64,000 nt of DNA from the NCBI GenBank assembly GCA_013397865.1, contig VZTI01004947.1, positions 2,532,297 to 2,596,296 on the forward strand, read 5' to 3'. The notes below the pieces were generated by a model. That model was not told the DNA's origin, made no database searches, and saw only the letters and a list, made by a program, of their open reading frames with translations. The position numbers and the translations under genes are program-made. The stretch's first letter is position 1; each line of letters begins with the position of its first letter. Below, piece by piece: positions 48,189 through 61,100 of the stretch. The stretch comes from Struthidea cinerea (lineage: Eukaryota; Chordata; Aves; Passeriformes; Corcoracidae).

Positions 48189-50891
48189 AGCAAGCCACCC
48201 TGATTAGACAATGACTACCTGACAAAATATTGTCACTATTTTCCACTCCTATTTTGTTTTGGCTGCTGCTCTGTGCTGTTGTGTCACCTTTAGTGTGTGG
48301 GCTGCAACAATCAAGAAATGTTTGTAGAGTTGGAAGTTTTTATACTTCATAGGGAAGATTCTGGTGTCTTCACAGGACAGAAAGCAAAGGGTTTAATGGC
48401 ACACGTAGAGTTTTGCCTCAAGCTCCCCAAGTCAGGAGCTGGCCTCAAAAAATCTCAAACCCCACTGTTTTCTACACTACTCCAAAGTCGATTTTTACTC
48501 TGGTTCCAATTACCACAATCTAGCTTAAATAAACCCCTTTTTATGGAGAAAAAGGTGCCAAGAAAACCTTGGGGGAACTGAGTTTGAAAGGTAATGTCTA
48601 TACTTTGGAAATGTCCCCTAAGAATTGATCTTAAAATTTCTACATTGATGCCTTTGGGAAGTGACGGTGGGTCTCACCAGGTGCGGTCTAGGATGGGTGT
48701 CCTGCACGTGAGTTCTTTGTGGCTCAGAGGATTCTCCTCACATCCTCAGCAGGGCTTCAAGTGATGGGCAGAAACCTCCAGAACAGGAGTATTTAACTGT
48801 GCTAATTGCACTGGAAATGGCCAAAGAGAAGGATCAGTATTTTTCCAAAGGAAATTGGTCTTTGAGAGGGAACCACTAAAAAATGTAGGTGTTTCTTAAA
48901 ACAATTGCATTTAAACTCACAATTCTTGTTATTTCTGTGTAAGACACCACACCCTAAGGGAGTAAACACAGGGACTCTGCAAGACAGAGTGGCAGAGAAA
49001 TCTCCGTGAAAATTTCAGAGTCTGCAGGACATTGAACATATGTATTGTCTCCTTAGTATCCTGTTTTTTCAGCGAGATGGACTTAAATTTCATTGGCAGA
49101 AATTCTCTCTTTTATCTTTATCCCCTGTTTTGATGTGGTAGCCATGGAGAAAAGCCCCAGATTAGTAACAGTTGGTTGGTGCAGCATAAGAATAACTTTC
49201 TGCTTGTATTTAGACTGTAGCAATATTGGGGGTTTTGCTTAATTGGAAATACTCAGAGAATAATTATTAGATATTGTTAGGACATTAATCGCCCATCCCA
49301 TTCCCTTCTATCCACCTTGAGCTGGTAATCCCTAACTGCCCTCTTTTCTGAGGGATGTTTAGGTGGTTTTCACAGGGAAGGGGCTGGCTCTCTCTGACTC
49401 TTGCTTTCGAAAACTGGTTAATTCTCCTGGAAGTTGGGTTAACACAGGAAGAACGTGCAGCACCAATTCCTGTTCCCTTTCCAAGAGGTGTAGGCTGCAC
49501 TGTGATGACTTAATAGGTGTAATGATTACATAGGGTCAAAGAGAGGGTACAGCCTCCCTCCAGATTTCACTTGTAATCTTCTGAAACATTCACTGCAACT
49601 TGTGTACACAGCGGGATAATCGTGCCCTTTCCTGACTCTTGGCATCTTTTTTTTTCCACCTGTGGGGCAATTCCAGGTTTATTGTTGGAGCGTAATCCCC
49701 AGACTGCATGGAAGAGGGATTTCTGGGAGAGGCTAACAAGCAGTGTGAGCCAGGAGATGGAACAATTACAGGTGTCCCATGCAGAAGGACAGTGTGTCCT
49801 GCTGCTGCCTCAGCCTGGGGGTACAAACCCAGGTCTTTTTTTAGCCCTACTTTGCCACCAAACCTTCTGGTTATATACAAACAATAAACTAAGTCTCCTA
49901 CTACCTATCTTGCTTTCTTTTTAAAACAGCAGCACCTCTGGAGGAAACGGAAAGTCCTCAGGTGATTGTCACAAATTTTTGCCTTTTATTGCGTGCAAGC
50001 TGCAGCAGCAGGTGAGGAAACTGGACACTGTATGAAAATCTGCAAGGTGAAGATTTCAAGGTTACAGATCCCGAGAAATGTGATTAGCACGCACTGAAAA
50101 ATGGGATTGGTGAAATAATGTGGTGGCACTTCACCACTTATTTCCTTGTTGCACAGTGTTTGCAGTGCTTGTCTAGGAGCCTCTGCAAAGCCTCCGGTCT
50201 CTCTCGTCAGAAACCACGGCAAAATTCCTATCCTTTCCCTCTTGCCTCACTCCCTTATGTAACCCTACAGTGTGTGTGTGGCATACAAGCTGAAAACTAT
50301 GTACAGATTCCAACATTTTTCACTGTCTTCCCATTTCCTTGTATAGGAAAAAGCTGAAATAACACCAGTTCTGGTTATACACCGCTTTTGTTTCTTCCCG
50401 CTGGAAACACCAGGATGCAGGCTGGCGGTATGGAGGGACCATATATGGTCCTGGGAGCCGGTCGGAGCGTGGCGCGGAGCTTCTCCCGGGAGCCCGGCGA
50501 TCCCTCTCCCCACAGGAGATCCCTCTTCCCTCAGGAAACCACTGAGGGAGCAGCGAGCGCGCGACCAGCGGATGTGACAGCAGCGCAGGCTGCTCTGGGA
50601 GGGACCGCCCCTTCGCGGCCACCGCCAATCCGCTCTCCGCTTGCAACGTGACTGACGCCCGTCCCAACCAGTCATACCGCCGCTCCCACATAGACTCCAC
50701 CTCTTATCCCAGTTGGTCGGATAACCTGTCAATCGTCCGAGCCGTCCCGCCTCTTTCCGGCGGGGGAAATGCTAGGTAGGAAGGGTGGAGGGGGAGAGAA
50801 GAAAGGAAAAGAAACCAATGAGATGCTAGAGAAGGGTGGATTGACATGTAGGCGGACCAATCGTCGCGCTCCTTCCCCCCGCCGCTCCCTC

Positions 50892-51551
50892 NNNNNNNNN
50901 NNNNNNNNNNNNNNNNNNNNNNNNNNNNNNNNNNNNNNNNNNNNNNNNNNNNNNNNNNNNNNNNNNNNNNNNNNNNNNNNNNNNNNNNNNNNNNNNNNNN
51001 NNNNNNNNNNNNNNNNNNNNNNNNNNNNNNNNNNNNNNNNNNNNNNNNNNNNNNNNNNNNNNNNNNNNNNNNNNNNNNNNNNNNNNNNNNNNNNNNNNNN
51101 NNNNNNNNNNNNNNNNNNNNNNNNNNNNNNNNNNNNNNNNNNNNNNNNNNNNNNNNNNNNNNNNNNNNNNNNNNNNNNNNNNNNNNNNNNNNNNNNNNNN
51201 NNNNNNNNNNNNNNNNNNNNNNNNNNNNNNNNNNNNNNNNNNNNNNNNNNNNNNNNNNNNNNNNNNNNNNNNNNNNNNNNNNNNNNNNNNNNNNNNNNNN
51301 NNNNNNNNNNNNNNNNNNNNNNNNNNNNNNNNNNNNNNNNNNNNNNNNNNNNNNNNNNNNNNNNNNNNNNNNNNNNNNNNNNNNNNNNNNNNNNNNNNNN
51401 NNNNNNNNNNNNNNNNNNNNNNNNNNNNNNNNNNNNNNNNNNNNNNNNNNNNNNNNNNNNNNNNNNNNNNNNNNNNNNNNNNNNNNNNNNNNNNNNNNNN
51501 NNNNNNNNNNNNNNNNNNNNNNNNNNNNNNNNNNNNNNNNNNNNNNNNNNN
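50892..51551. other. Assembly gap (660 N)
   Basis: The N run removes the 5'UTR, start codon and most of coding exon 1 of USP22; sequence resumes inside the exon. As with the gap at 12551 it sits in the most GC-rich DNA of the region. The stated length may be an estimate. Confidence 0.98.
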
Positions 51552-51601
51552 TTTACCAGTGCTTCGTGTGGAGCGGCTCGGCCGAGACCAGGAAGCGCAA
51601 G
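51552..51601 (+). CDS. USP22: USP22 coding exon 1, 3' end (SAGA deubiquitinase)
   Basis: After two bases completing an Ile codon the frame reads YQCFVWSGSAETRKRK and then splices at AAG|GTACCG. This equals the end of USP22 exon 1 (human IYQCFVWSGTAEARKRK) and precedes the ZnF-UBP domain encoded by exon 2. USP22 is the catalytic ubiquitin protease of the SAGA deubiquitinase module. It removes ubiquitin from histones H2B and H2A and from other substrates in the nucleus, with ATXN7L3 and ENY2 as partners. Only 16 full codons are visible because the rest is in the gap. The related intronless copies USP51 and USP27X are unlikely, given the splice donor, CpG island and synteny. Confidence 0.92.
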
Positions 51602-53722
51602 GTACCGGGGGCGGCTCACATCCACCCCCCTTCCCTTCCCTCCCTCCTTCCCTCCCTCCCCGACCCACCCGCCGCCGCCTCGGGGAGGGGACGGGTCCGG
51701 TCCCCGTCCAGCCCTCCCTCCTTCCCTCCCCACGGGGCAGGTGGGCCTGAGCTTCCCAGGGAAGGGGCCCGAGCTCCCGCACGCGGTCCTGGGGGGAGGG
51801 AGGAGGAAGCCCTCGGTGCCTCCGGGATGGCGAGGGGGGGGCACCGGGATGGAGGAGGGAACCAGCCCCGGCGGGGCCTCCCTCCCTGCCACCTGCCCCG
51901 GCGGCTTTTCCGCAGCGGGGCTGTTCCGCAGCGCCGCCGCTTCCTCCTCCTTCTCCTCCTCCTCCCGGAGGTTTCCCGGAATACCGGGGGGAGGGGAGGC
52001 CCGGGGCACCGGGCACGTCCGGCCTGTGGCGGAGCTTAGTGGAGCCCCGCGGGGCCGCGCCCGAGCCTGGGGGGCTGCGCGGAGCACAATGGCTGGGAGC
52101 GGGTCCCGGCGCCGGGGGCTGCAGCTCGTTCGGTTATATGTGTGTTTTTCCTTAAAAAAAAAAAAGCTGCTCGTGCTGATAATCCACTTGGAAAAGGGGA
52201 TTCCTGCTCTGGTGGGGCGGGGGGAAGGAGCCGGCTCAGCCTGGAGTGCAGCGAAGGGCAGGAGGGGTTTGCTCTGGGAGCTGTTGGCGCCTGGGAGAAA
52301 AACCCTGTAAACCAGGCAAAAAGCAGGAAGAGTGCTGTTTCCCCACCTATCTCCTATAATAACATCCTTGTACACATGTATGTTTCCGGAAGGGGGCTTC
52401 TCTCTGCACTGTGCAACTAATTACTGTTTTTCCCTAGAATCAACTAGTTTTTACTTCAAAGTGACTTGGCAGATTTCTGTCAGTCGTCGCGCTGGTGACC
52501 GAGCAGGGGAAGGCAGCAGCTACACGGAGCAAAACTTGGGGTTTGGGACAGCACGGATTGTGTTTTTGTTGGAACAACCCATTGAAAACTTTCTGATCCC
52601 AGTGCTTTGCATTAAGCTGCTCAGCTTATTATTCGTAATAGAACTAGAGCATGAAGGATGGACTTAAAGGGTGAGGTGCCAAACCATTTTTCTGTGTTCA
52701 TGTTCTCAGGACAATCCAATTTCCCAATGTTTTTACCTGAAGAGGAAAAAATGGCATCTGAGAAGAAATATGTTTTAAATGGATTTAATTACTTGATAGC
52801 CCTGCGAAGTATAGCCAGACTTGTTTTCTATATCTTACAATTCCCTACAGGTCAATATTATGAAGTATATTAGTCAAAATCTGGGTTTATTTAGCCCGTA
52901 GCATGTTAAAGTACAAATTGGGATATAGTAGATGGTGGTTTCAGCTTAAATGGAGAAAAAATTATACATGTGCTGTGGAAGAAAAAAATGACAAGTGAGG
53001 TATGAAGATGTCTCAGATAAATATAAAGCAAGTTCTTTGTGGAAGAACGAAAATAAAATTTCATTAGCAAAATTACCTTTTTCTAAATATGGAGCATCCT
53101 TTGTAACCTGTATACCTCTTGTGTGCGGCAACAGCTTTTTCCTTCCAAAATCTAGTGTAGGGATGTGTTCATCATTGCTTGAGAAAACAGCTGGAAATAC
53201 ATAATATTCCATTGTAATCAATCTGTTCTCACTTCCTCTTTGCACAGCCAGGCTCATAAAGCAGAACAGAATTGTTTCAAAATTATCTGTCACCTCAGGG
53301 AAAACACCAGTTTTCCTAATACATGGTAAAAATGCTTTTCCCCCTCCTTTTTTTTTTAAGCAGGTTGCCAGTATGAAAACGGTTGGATTTCTGAATCTGG
53401 CCCACCTGAAATATGTGGGTGTACATGACCACATATAGGGGAACATTTTGGGTAGCTAAATTGGGATTCAATTCCCTGTCTGTGTTCATAAGAATTGAAG
53501 AAAGTCTATAAATTACAGTTATGGTACTTCACCCCTACTGTATATGGACGTGAGACCTTCTTCCATGGAATTTTAATTCGCTGAAATTCCCTGTCAGTTA
53601 TACATGCATAATTTAAAAAATTGTGTTTTCTGTTGGGTGGTATATTTACAGTCTAATAACTAGAAATAAAATTACCTAGATAGTCCATATAACTGGAAAA
53701 CAATCCTTTGTCCTTTAATAGT

Positions 53723-53759
53723 TTACATACACATATGTTATGTATATGTGTGTATATGT
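53723..53759. repeat. Alternating TA/TG tract with inverted symmetry
   Basis: ACATACACATATGTTATG followed by TATATGTGTGTATATG alternates purine and pyrimidine and is partly self-complementary. It could adopt a hairpin. No function is known. Confidence 0.7.
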
Positions 53760-55040
53760 TCTAGGAGCAAGCCGCGACTGCTTAAGAGCACCTATTTATT
53801 AGTGAAGATTCTTCTTAATCCTAATTATCAAAATGATGAGGCTAAATTAAAGGTTTATTAGCAAGTGATATTCTTTTTATTGCATGATCAAGGACAGTCA
53901 CATTTTATGTTTATCACAGGAAACATTCCATATATGTAATTGATCTTTATGGAAGGCATTGGGCAACTTAACTGTTGGTCAGATAAACGTAACTGTAAAA
54001 ACGCCTTGGCTGTTGGTGAGAGCCAGATGTAAATGGTTCTGGTTCTAGAAAGGTAACTACTATCCCTCCTAAGCCTGTCTTAAAAATCCAGGGAGCAATG
54101 GGAACTGCAGGGGGCAGAAAGGGTCCATTCTCCTGCTGTACCTACACTGCGTTCTGCCTTGGCAGACCATTTTAGTGCTGTGCTATTCGGTTTTAATACG
54201 CACCTTTTCTGTGAATAAGCTTTTACGAGCTCCAGCTCGCGGTTCAGTTTGCTTTACAGCCAGTGCTTTGAGCAGAATGGCTCTAAAGCCTGGTTTACAG
54301 TGGAAAAGCTGTCTCTGAACGTGTATTTCAATCCTCAGTCAGAACCAAGAGGTAATTATGTATGTATCTTCGTAGGCAGTGGGATTCTGGTGAAGATTTT
54401 AGGAGTATGTTTGCTCCCGAAGCAATGGCTATGCCAGGATTTGAGCTGTCGTCACGGTGCATTGTTGTATCCACACGGAGGAGCAAGGCTGTGACTTGCC
54501 TCATCTCACTGCATCTTGGCCAAACTCAAGTGCAGCACTCGTACAAGCTGTTCTAGGCACAGGGTTTGCCATGGTGTAATTGTGTTGCTGGTGGTGAAGC
54601 CTAAGCAAAGACAAAACTGTCATGGTGGAGAATGGAACAGGAGAAGAGGGAGAGGGAAAAATCCAAACACTGACTCTTGAAACTGTACTTATTGTGATTA
54701 AAAGTTGGAGCTAGGTTTTAGGGCTCAAGTTGTTTGTAAAGTGACACAGAATTAGGGTGGACTGTCTCAGTGTTGGGACTTTGACTTGTAATGCTTCATT
54801 TTTAATTTGCCATAGTTAGAATCTGTTTAATAACCTGATGGCAAAGCTCGTGTTTCTGTAGGTCATGGACTTTACCTTGAATATTTTGATGTGAAAATTA
54901 CCTCACACTTAATTAAGTAACACTCTAGAAGAAGGCCTTAAATTTGTCACCACTACTCCCCATTCAGGAATTACGGAGCAGAGGATGCTGAAAAGGCTTG
55001 TGCCAGACCTTCGTGTCAGCTTTTTCCATTTTTTCTGTAG

Positions 55041-55175
55041 GGTCACACTTGAAACACTTGCCTTATTCCTTCAGAATTACAGATGAGAAAAATCTGTTTT
55101 GCTGTGCTGAATGTAGCTTTTGTCCCCATCAGCGAGCAATTACACATGTAGATGAATCTTTGTGTCCAGGAGTTG
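55041..55175 (+). other. Candidate cryptic or cassette exon in USP22 intron 1
   Basis: A strong acceptor (TTTTTCCATTTTTTCTGTAG) precedes, and a near-consensus donor (GTTG|GTAAGT) follows, a 135-bp segment open in one frame (phase 1 in, phase 1 out; contains EKNLFCCAECSFCPHQRAIT). Joined to USP22 exon 1, which ends in phase 0, it would read GGT CAC ACT TGA, a stop at the fourth codon. If used it would act as a poison exon or belong to another transcript. Confidence 0.3.
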
Positions 55176-58100
55176 GTAAGTAATGGTTTCGGTGCTGGAA
55201 GGGCAACTGAATTTATGATTAAATTCCCTCTTCCTGGACTATACGCCTTGGAGGAAAACTGTCTCATTCTGAGTGGTTCTTACTGTCACTGCCCTGAAAA
55301 GGCTCTTGATGATAAAAGTAGACTGGTCATTGTGACCACAGTCATGATATGCACAAGGTTCTGTGTGGAATTTCAGAATGTTTGTTCAGTGCTTCAGCCA
55401 ATAGATCAAAGAATAATTGCCTGTCAGGGGCTGTGCACTCTCACTGATAGCAGCTGCGTTCTGGCGTATTTCTGCCTGTTTGAGAGTTTCTCTTGTTTTT
55501 CCCATTATTCTCTCTTTACATGGGTCCTACAGACCGATTGATCCTTTCAGATATGAAGAAACGTTTGCTTTTATAGGTGATGACTTTTTGTCAGGTGTCA
55601 TTCTCCCCATGAACTTGTGACTTCCTTGTAGTATTTTGACAGATAATCAATTCTTAGATATTTAAACCTGAAATTACTTTGATTCATTTCCTAACTTTCA
55701 AAGTAGAAAAAGCTTAAAATAACTTGGCAAATAAATGCCGTGTCATATTTTTCAGTAGCAAATACTGTGGTTTACAGTCTAAATGAGTGTGTCATGTTCT
55801 TGATAAAGTGACCTTGCAGTTTTCGGGGTAAGCTACTGATGGAGCTTCTCATCTCGTGCCTGTTGGGGCACGTTTGCTCCCCAAGGGCCTTGCCCCATGT
55901 ACCTGTCCAGGAACAAGGAGGTGTTGCTTAGGTGACTTGCTTCGTACTGTAGCAGACGGGCCAGGAACCTCACCAGCCTGTGCCACCTTCGCAGGCTCGG
56001 TGTTTGGATTGCTTAAATTAATAAGGAAATCTTAGCTTGTTTTTCTTTAACGTTTTTAGCGTGTGCACCAAACTTCTGGATTGCAAATCCTGTGGAGCAT
56101 TTGAAAGAGGAGTCCAGGATTCAAGAAGCATGTCTCTTTTTCAGCTGCGTACTCTGCTTTGGCTGCCTAAGTGAACTGTCTGATTGACTCAGGAAGGATG
56201 TTCTTCTTTGCCATGTGCTGTGGGAACTGCCTTCTCCCTGAAAGCCCATGAGAAGTGTCAAAGTCAACTGCAAGCTTCATTGTTCAGGAGGTCTCCAGTT
56301 TCATACCTGAGCAATCTTCCTTAGGTCTTAACCTCTAAGGATTAAAAAGGTCCTTAGACCTGCTGAAGGTAATGTTCTCTTTCCTCTTGGTGTGAAAACA
56401 TGACCTTTGGAGTGAGAGATACCCAGACATGAGATTTTAGCTCCGTATCCAGCGGAGCCTTGCATATGTGGGACACACCAGATTGAGAGTGCTCCACTGA
56501 GCTCATGTCTCTGGTGCTGAAGAACAAAATATGAGACCTTCCTCTTCCTAGTGGTGCTAATGCCTGTTTTGTATCCTGTACCGTGTTTATTTTAAATCAC
56601 TTGTTGGTTTCTGGGCCAAAGGTTAGGATTTAGTCTTGCGCTGTGAATTTGAAGGTGGTGAGTAGCAATTCTTGAGTTGTGGGATCTGAACCGTCAGGAC
56701 TTCTCTATTTTTTTAACATGGATGGGAGAGATGGTAAGTGCAGTTTCCTCCCTGCTTGTGTTTGTTCCCTGTTGTAGAGCAAGAAGATGGATCTGCACAA
56801 GCTGATGAAGAAAAAAGTAGGGATATGTTGGACAAGAAGGCTTCTTTTTTTCTGTAGTCTTATCAACAGTCAAGGTTTGCTCAAAGCCGAGCTGTTTGTC
56901 AGAGTAGCTGTAGCATATCTTTAATTTTGTCTGCAGTCAACGATTTTATTTGCTTAATGCTGAAAGCTTTTAAACTGAAATGACAGCAAGTAGTGTGAAG
57001 GTGAGCAGGGTGGAATGGCTTTGTTTGATTTGCTGGACTATCTGTTGAGCTTTATTTTAAGCCATCAAAGCTTTAAACCCCAAACAAAGGTTAGCTGATA
57101 GCCTCATTTTTGTTTCAAACCTTAATCTGTAGCGCTAAGGTGAAACCAGAGCTGCAGATTGCTTGCAAACCTTCCACTCTCCTCCTTTCATTTGAGGATT
57201 TATTGTTTCTGTTACTGGTGTAACAAATCTGCAGGCAAATGTTACTGACTGATAGTGGAAGTTTTCTGCTTGTAGATTGCCGACTCCCCTTCTCCTGACT
57301 TACTGGCACTTGAGTTGAGCCAAAAAAAAAATGTTTTCCTTTGGGATGGACTCTGGGGATCCTACTTCCTAACAAACACTCTTTCAACTATTTGATTCCC
57401 AGTGGTGGCTGATTTGTTTTAAACAGAGAAAGATTAACTCAGTTTAAAACCTTGCGTTTCCCACATTAAACCAAGCACCCACAGTTTTTCCTGTTCATGT
57501 GCAGGTCTATGAATTCTTATGAACTATAAATTCTTACGAAGAAGCTATGGTTTCTTTTTGTCTTTTTCCTAGTAGATATAGGGCTTTCTTTTTCACTTTT
57601 ATCAGCCACGCCTTTCCTTTTCACTTGACTGACAGCTACTTTAAAACGGTGGGTTTGGGTTTTTTAATACTTATATTCCCGTGGTTCTCCAAGTATTTGT
57701 ACCGTGTCTGTAGCCTGCAGCAGCATCCAAGGTGAGGAGATACATGTCCTCTTATTATACATCAGGTATTGTGGCCTCAGGAGAAAGGCAGTCTGAAGGT
57801 GACCCATACGCATATGTTCACGTACCTGTTCAAAACATTATTTTTTAAAAATTATTTTTTTTCCCCACCATGCAAAGAGCCATTGTTAGAACCTTTCTAG
57901 ACTTGGACAGAAAGAGCTGCTTAGAGCCACTGTCTCCAGTCTCTTGTTAACCTATGGACAATGGAGCAAGTGAGTGAAATGCTATAATGACATTACAGTT
58001 TATTCTATTATCCTGGACTGTGTTGTCAGCAAGCAGTGCTGGAGCGTAGGGAGAGCCATATGTTATCTGAGAGGCCTGAACTGGGAACCTTTCCTTAGCA

Positions 58101-61100
58101 GAAACAGTTCTAGAAGCTGATAGATCTGTTCTGACTGGATGAAAGCTCTGTCTTGGTAGTTGTATTCTCTTACATATTGATTTGGCAGTCCTTTATGTAC
58201 ACTCGGCTTAATTCAAGCTAAGAACTTTGCTGCATTAGCTGGTAATAGTAATAGAATCAATGTTGTAAAGAGTTACTCCTTGCAAAATTAACCTGCATTC
58301 TGTTTGCTTCAAACCACGGTTTTTTCCAGGGAGTGGGACCACATAATGCAACTGGCACAGCAGCTCCAGAATGATCTGTGGTTTACTTTCGTGCTGGAGC
58401 AGCTGCCATGGTACTGATCTCTCTCATTTAAGAGAAAGAATCATTTTATCTATCTCAAGACCTATTTGAGGATCTGTAAAGTGAACTGTTACCAGACACC
58501 AGTTGACTCGAAGTAACCTGAGATTCACTTTATCAGTTGCTAACTGATTAGCAGCAAGCAGTCTGTCCTGTCACATTCTTTTGTGTGTTGAATACTCTAC
58601 TTTAGATTTTCCATTTCTCTGCTTAAGTGGAATGTTATTTAAGGTTTGGTTTTATTTTTCTTAAAACCTCTCAGTTATATGTAATGCTAATGTAAAACTC
58701 TTAATTTTTTTTTTTTATTTTGCCTATCTCTGCTACTTTTCCAAGTTGGTAAAGAGAACTTTTTCCCCTCCTCTCATTCTTCCTTTCCTGTGTTTAATGG
58801 AGCTTGAAATTAACGTGGCTCTTCTTGTCTACCTCTTGCATAGTATCACTGGTGATGTCAGCATGTCCCTGGTGGGAAATATTTCTGTGAAGATCTACAG
58901 TGCACTAAATTTGTCATTGAATTAAAAAATTGGGTATTAGACAAGGTGAAACTCGAAAAAAAGAGAAAAAAGTGGATATTGGTAACAAGAGTTGATTTCA
59001 ACATTACTTAAAATGTAGTGTCTTCTTTTTCATATCCTGACACAAATTCTGACATCAAAAATGACAAATATATTAAATATCCTCATATTCAAAGTAGTGG
59101 TGAGAAGTGGCTCACTAACTGTGACACTGCTTAGTAGTTCATCTGAAGACAGAACTGGGATTTGACTGAACTTAAATGGTCTTGTCCTTGTACCGTGCTG
59201 GTTTTGCCATGGGACAGTTGGTTTGAACACACAGCTGAGCTCTTCTGCACATACATGTAAGGTGTGAAAATATGATTATTCATACATTCAGTGAGTTGCT
59301 TTTGTGTAGAATTAAGATGTAGAGATTATTAATCTGCATTTCATGCAAGAGATCATTGGAATGTCTCTTCTTTGTCATTAGTGTCTTTATCTGGAGTTCT
59401 ATGTTGCTGCTCTTCCCTAGTATATTAAACCAAGTTTTCATCCATGTATCAATCCATAGTTTAAAAAGTAGTATATTCAAAAATCACCTAGTTATTTGTC
59501 CCTTTATTTTTCTTAAGCATGTAAAAGAGCCTGCAGTATTTGAATGTAGTTTAGTGATGGGGATGATGGAGTACCAAACACCCATGTGGCACCGAGTTCC
59601 ATTTGCCTCGCTTGTCACTCAGAAGTTCATGCATCCGAGTAGCCCCTTTTAAATAGGGTTTGGCTTTGGATTCATCTTACTGAATTGACTGCCAGGGCTT
59701 TTATATGTATGTTTTGCTTCTGTTTTTAAAGGGCTTTTGTTTTTGCATCAAGTACAGACTTGAATTACTTCAGTGTTTATCAGCACAAGGAGAGAAAGCA
59801 GCAGTTTATAAGCTTTATTTTTGCCTACCTCCCCCTTGCCAATTTCTATTTAAAAAGTATCTTTCCCTCGTTGTATCTTTGTGCAACCTGATGTTATTTC
59901 ACAAAGTTTGTCTAATTATGATTTGTGCTTCTGTCCTCTGCAATCAGCCTTGTTATTGCATTGCAAGTCAGATTTTAAGGGACCTTGTCTACAATATACT
60001 TGGTAAATAAAGGTGAGATTTATTGCACAGCAGATGTATGATGGCTCAGTAAGTGCAGACAGCTGAGATAGCTGACCAATTTCAGTACCTCGTTTGTGCT
60101 AGGTGAGCTTTTGTGACCCTCTGCCCTCTAGGGACAAATGCAAAATTTGTCTTAAAGTTTTATGTTTTTCTTTGCTGTGCTTCATTATTTTCGTATTACT
60201 TCCCAGTTTTGCTCTTAACTGGTTCTCTGTCCTGTTGGCAGCTGGTGACCAGCTCATTCACATTGACTTCTGTGCATTGCCGACTTCTGCCATGCTCTCA
60301 TGCTCTCAGCAAGCATCCCCTCCTGAGAGCTTATTATTGGCTATGCTTTTCTGCATGATGAACACTCAGTTCTTTGGTCATTCATGACTACATTTTGTAG
60401 TTTTGGTTGCGGGATGATCTTGATGTGGAGAACAGGATGAGAAATGCCATGAAAATAGTTTCAAGAGTTCCTGCAGTTCTGTGCATAAAGAGGAACAAGA
60501 CTCTCCTCTGTCATGATGAGGCTGTTCCCTAAGGAAATTTATACTATGTTCAGCATAATTTTATCTTACTGCCCTTCGTGATGTATTTCCTTGTCACATA
60601 GTAGTTCTGCTACTTAGAACTTTTCAAGATATGCAAGTTCCAGAGTTGCCCCAATAAATTAAATTTCTTTTCTGCATCTCTTTGTAATAATTATGTCCTT
60701 ATTGAAAGGTTTCAGGGAGTAGGAGATGTTTTCTTTGGCAGTCTTAGGCCGTGTACTGCAAAAATCTGACTGTAGAAAAACAGAACTCCAATTTTGTAGT
60801 AACCTGAAGAATTACTTTACTGCAGCAATTCTTTATAAAGCAAGCAATTTAACTCTGTAAGCATGTTGTACCTATATGTTGAAACTGACAGAGAAGTTGT
60901 TTTATGCAGTGGTGAAAAGGATGTTAAGGAGAAGGTGAGTTAGCAAATCCAACAAGTTTTAAAAGCTTGAATTGAAATTTGGAAACTAGTTCTAGATATG
61001 GGTTCCAGTGAGACACAAGTACATGATGGAATTGGTGAATGGTTTGGGTGAGAAGACTCTCACTGCCACTGAGGTAAAGAACAGGCAATACTTGATTTAC

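Larger units (their letters stand above)
45723..50400. other. Intergenic, right part, upstream of USP22
   Basis: No known gene was recognised. It contains an unassigned acidic open frame ending at a good donor (47761-47965) and a GT-rich microsatellite (48162-48188). Confidence 0.5.
50400..52120 (+). promoter_or_regulatory. USP22 CpG-island promoter region
   Basis: GC- and CpG-rich DNA flanks a 660-N gap that hides most of exon 1. Upstream of the gap are three CCAAT boxes on the + strand (50625-50629, 50815-50819, 50857-50861), a pattern suited to NF-Y, and a GGGACCGCCCC GC-box-like element. Downstream the island continues into intron 1 with a CCCTCCCTCCTTCCC polypyrimidine tract. No TATA box was seen. 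The transcription start is probably in or just left of the gap. Confidence 0.75.

Noticed and set aside
48294..48580. Second exon following the 47761-47965 open frame
   Set aside because: An open frame follows a CACCTTTAG acceptor, but it is phase 0 whereas the upstream donor needs phase 1; the matching frame stops quickly.
50729..52375. Open frames of about 400-550 codons on both strands
   Set aside because: Most of their length is the 660-N gap, and the rest is CpG-island sequence in the wrong frame or strand relative to the USP22 exon.
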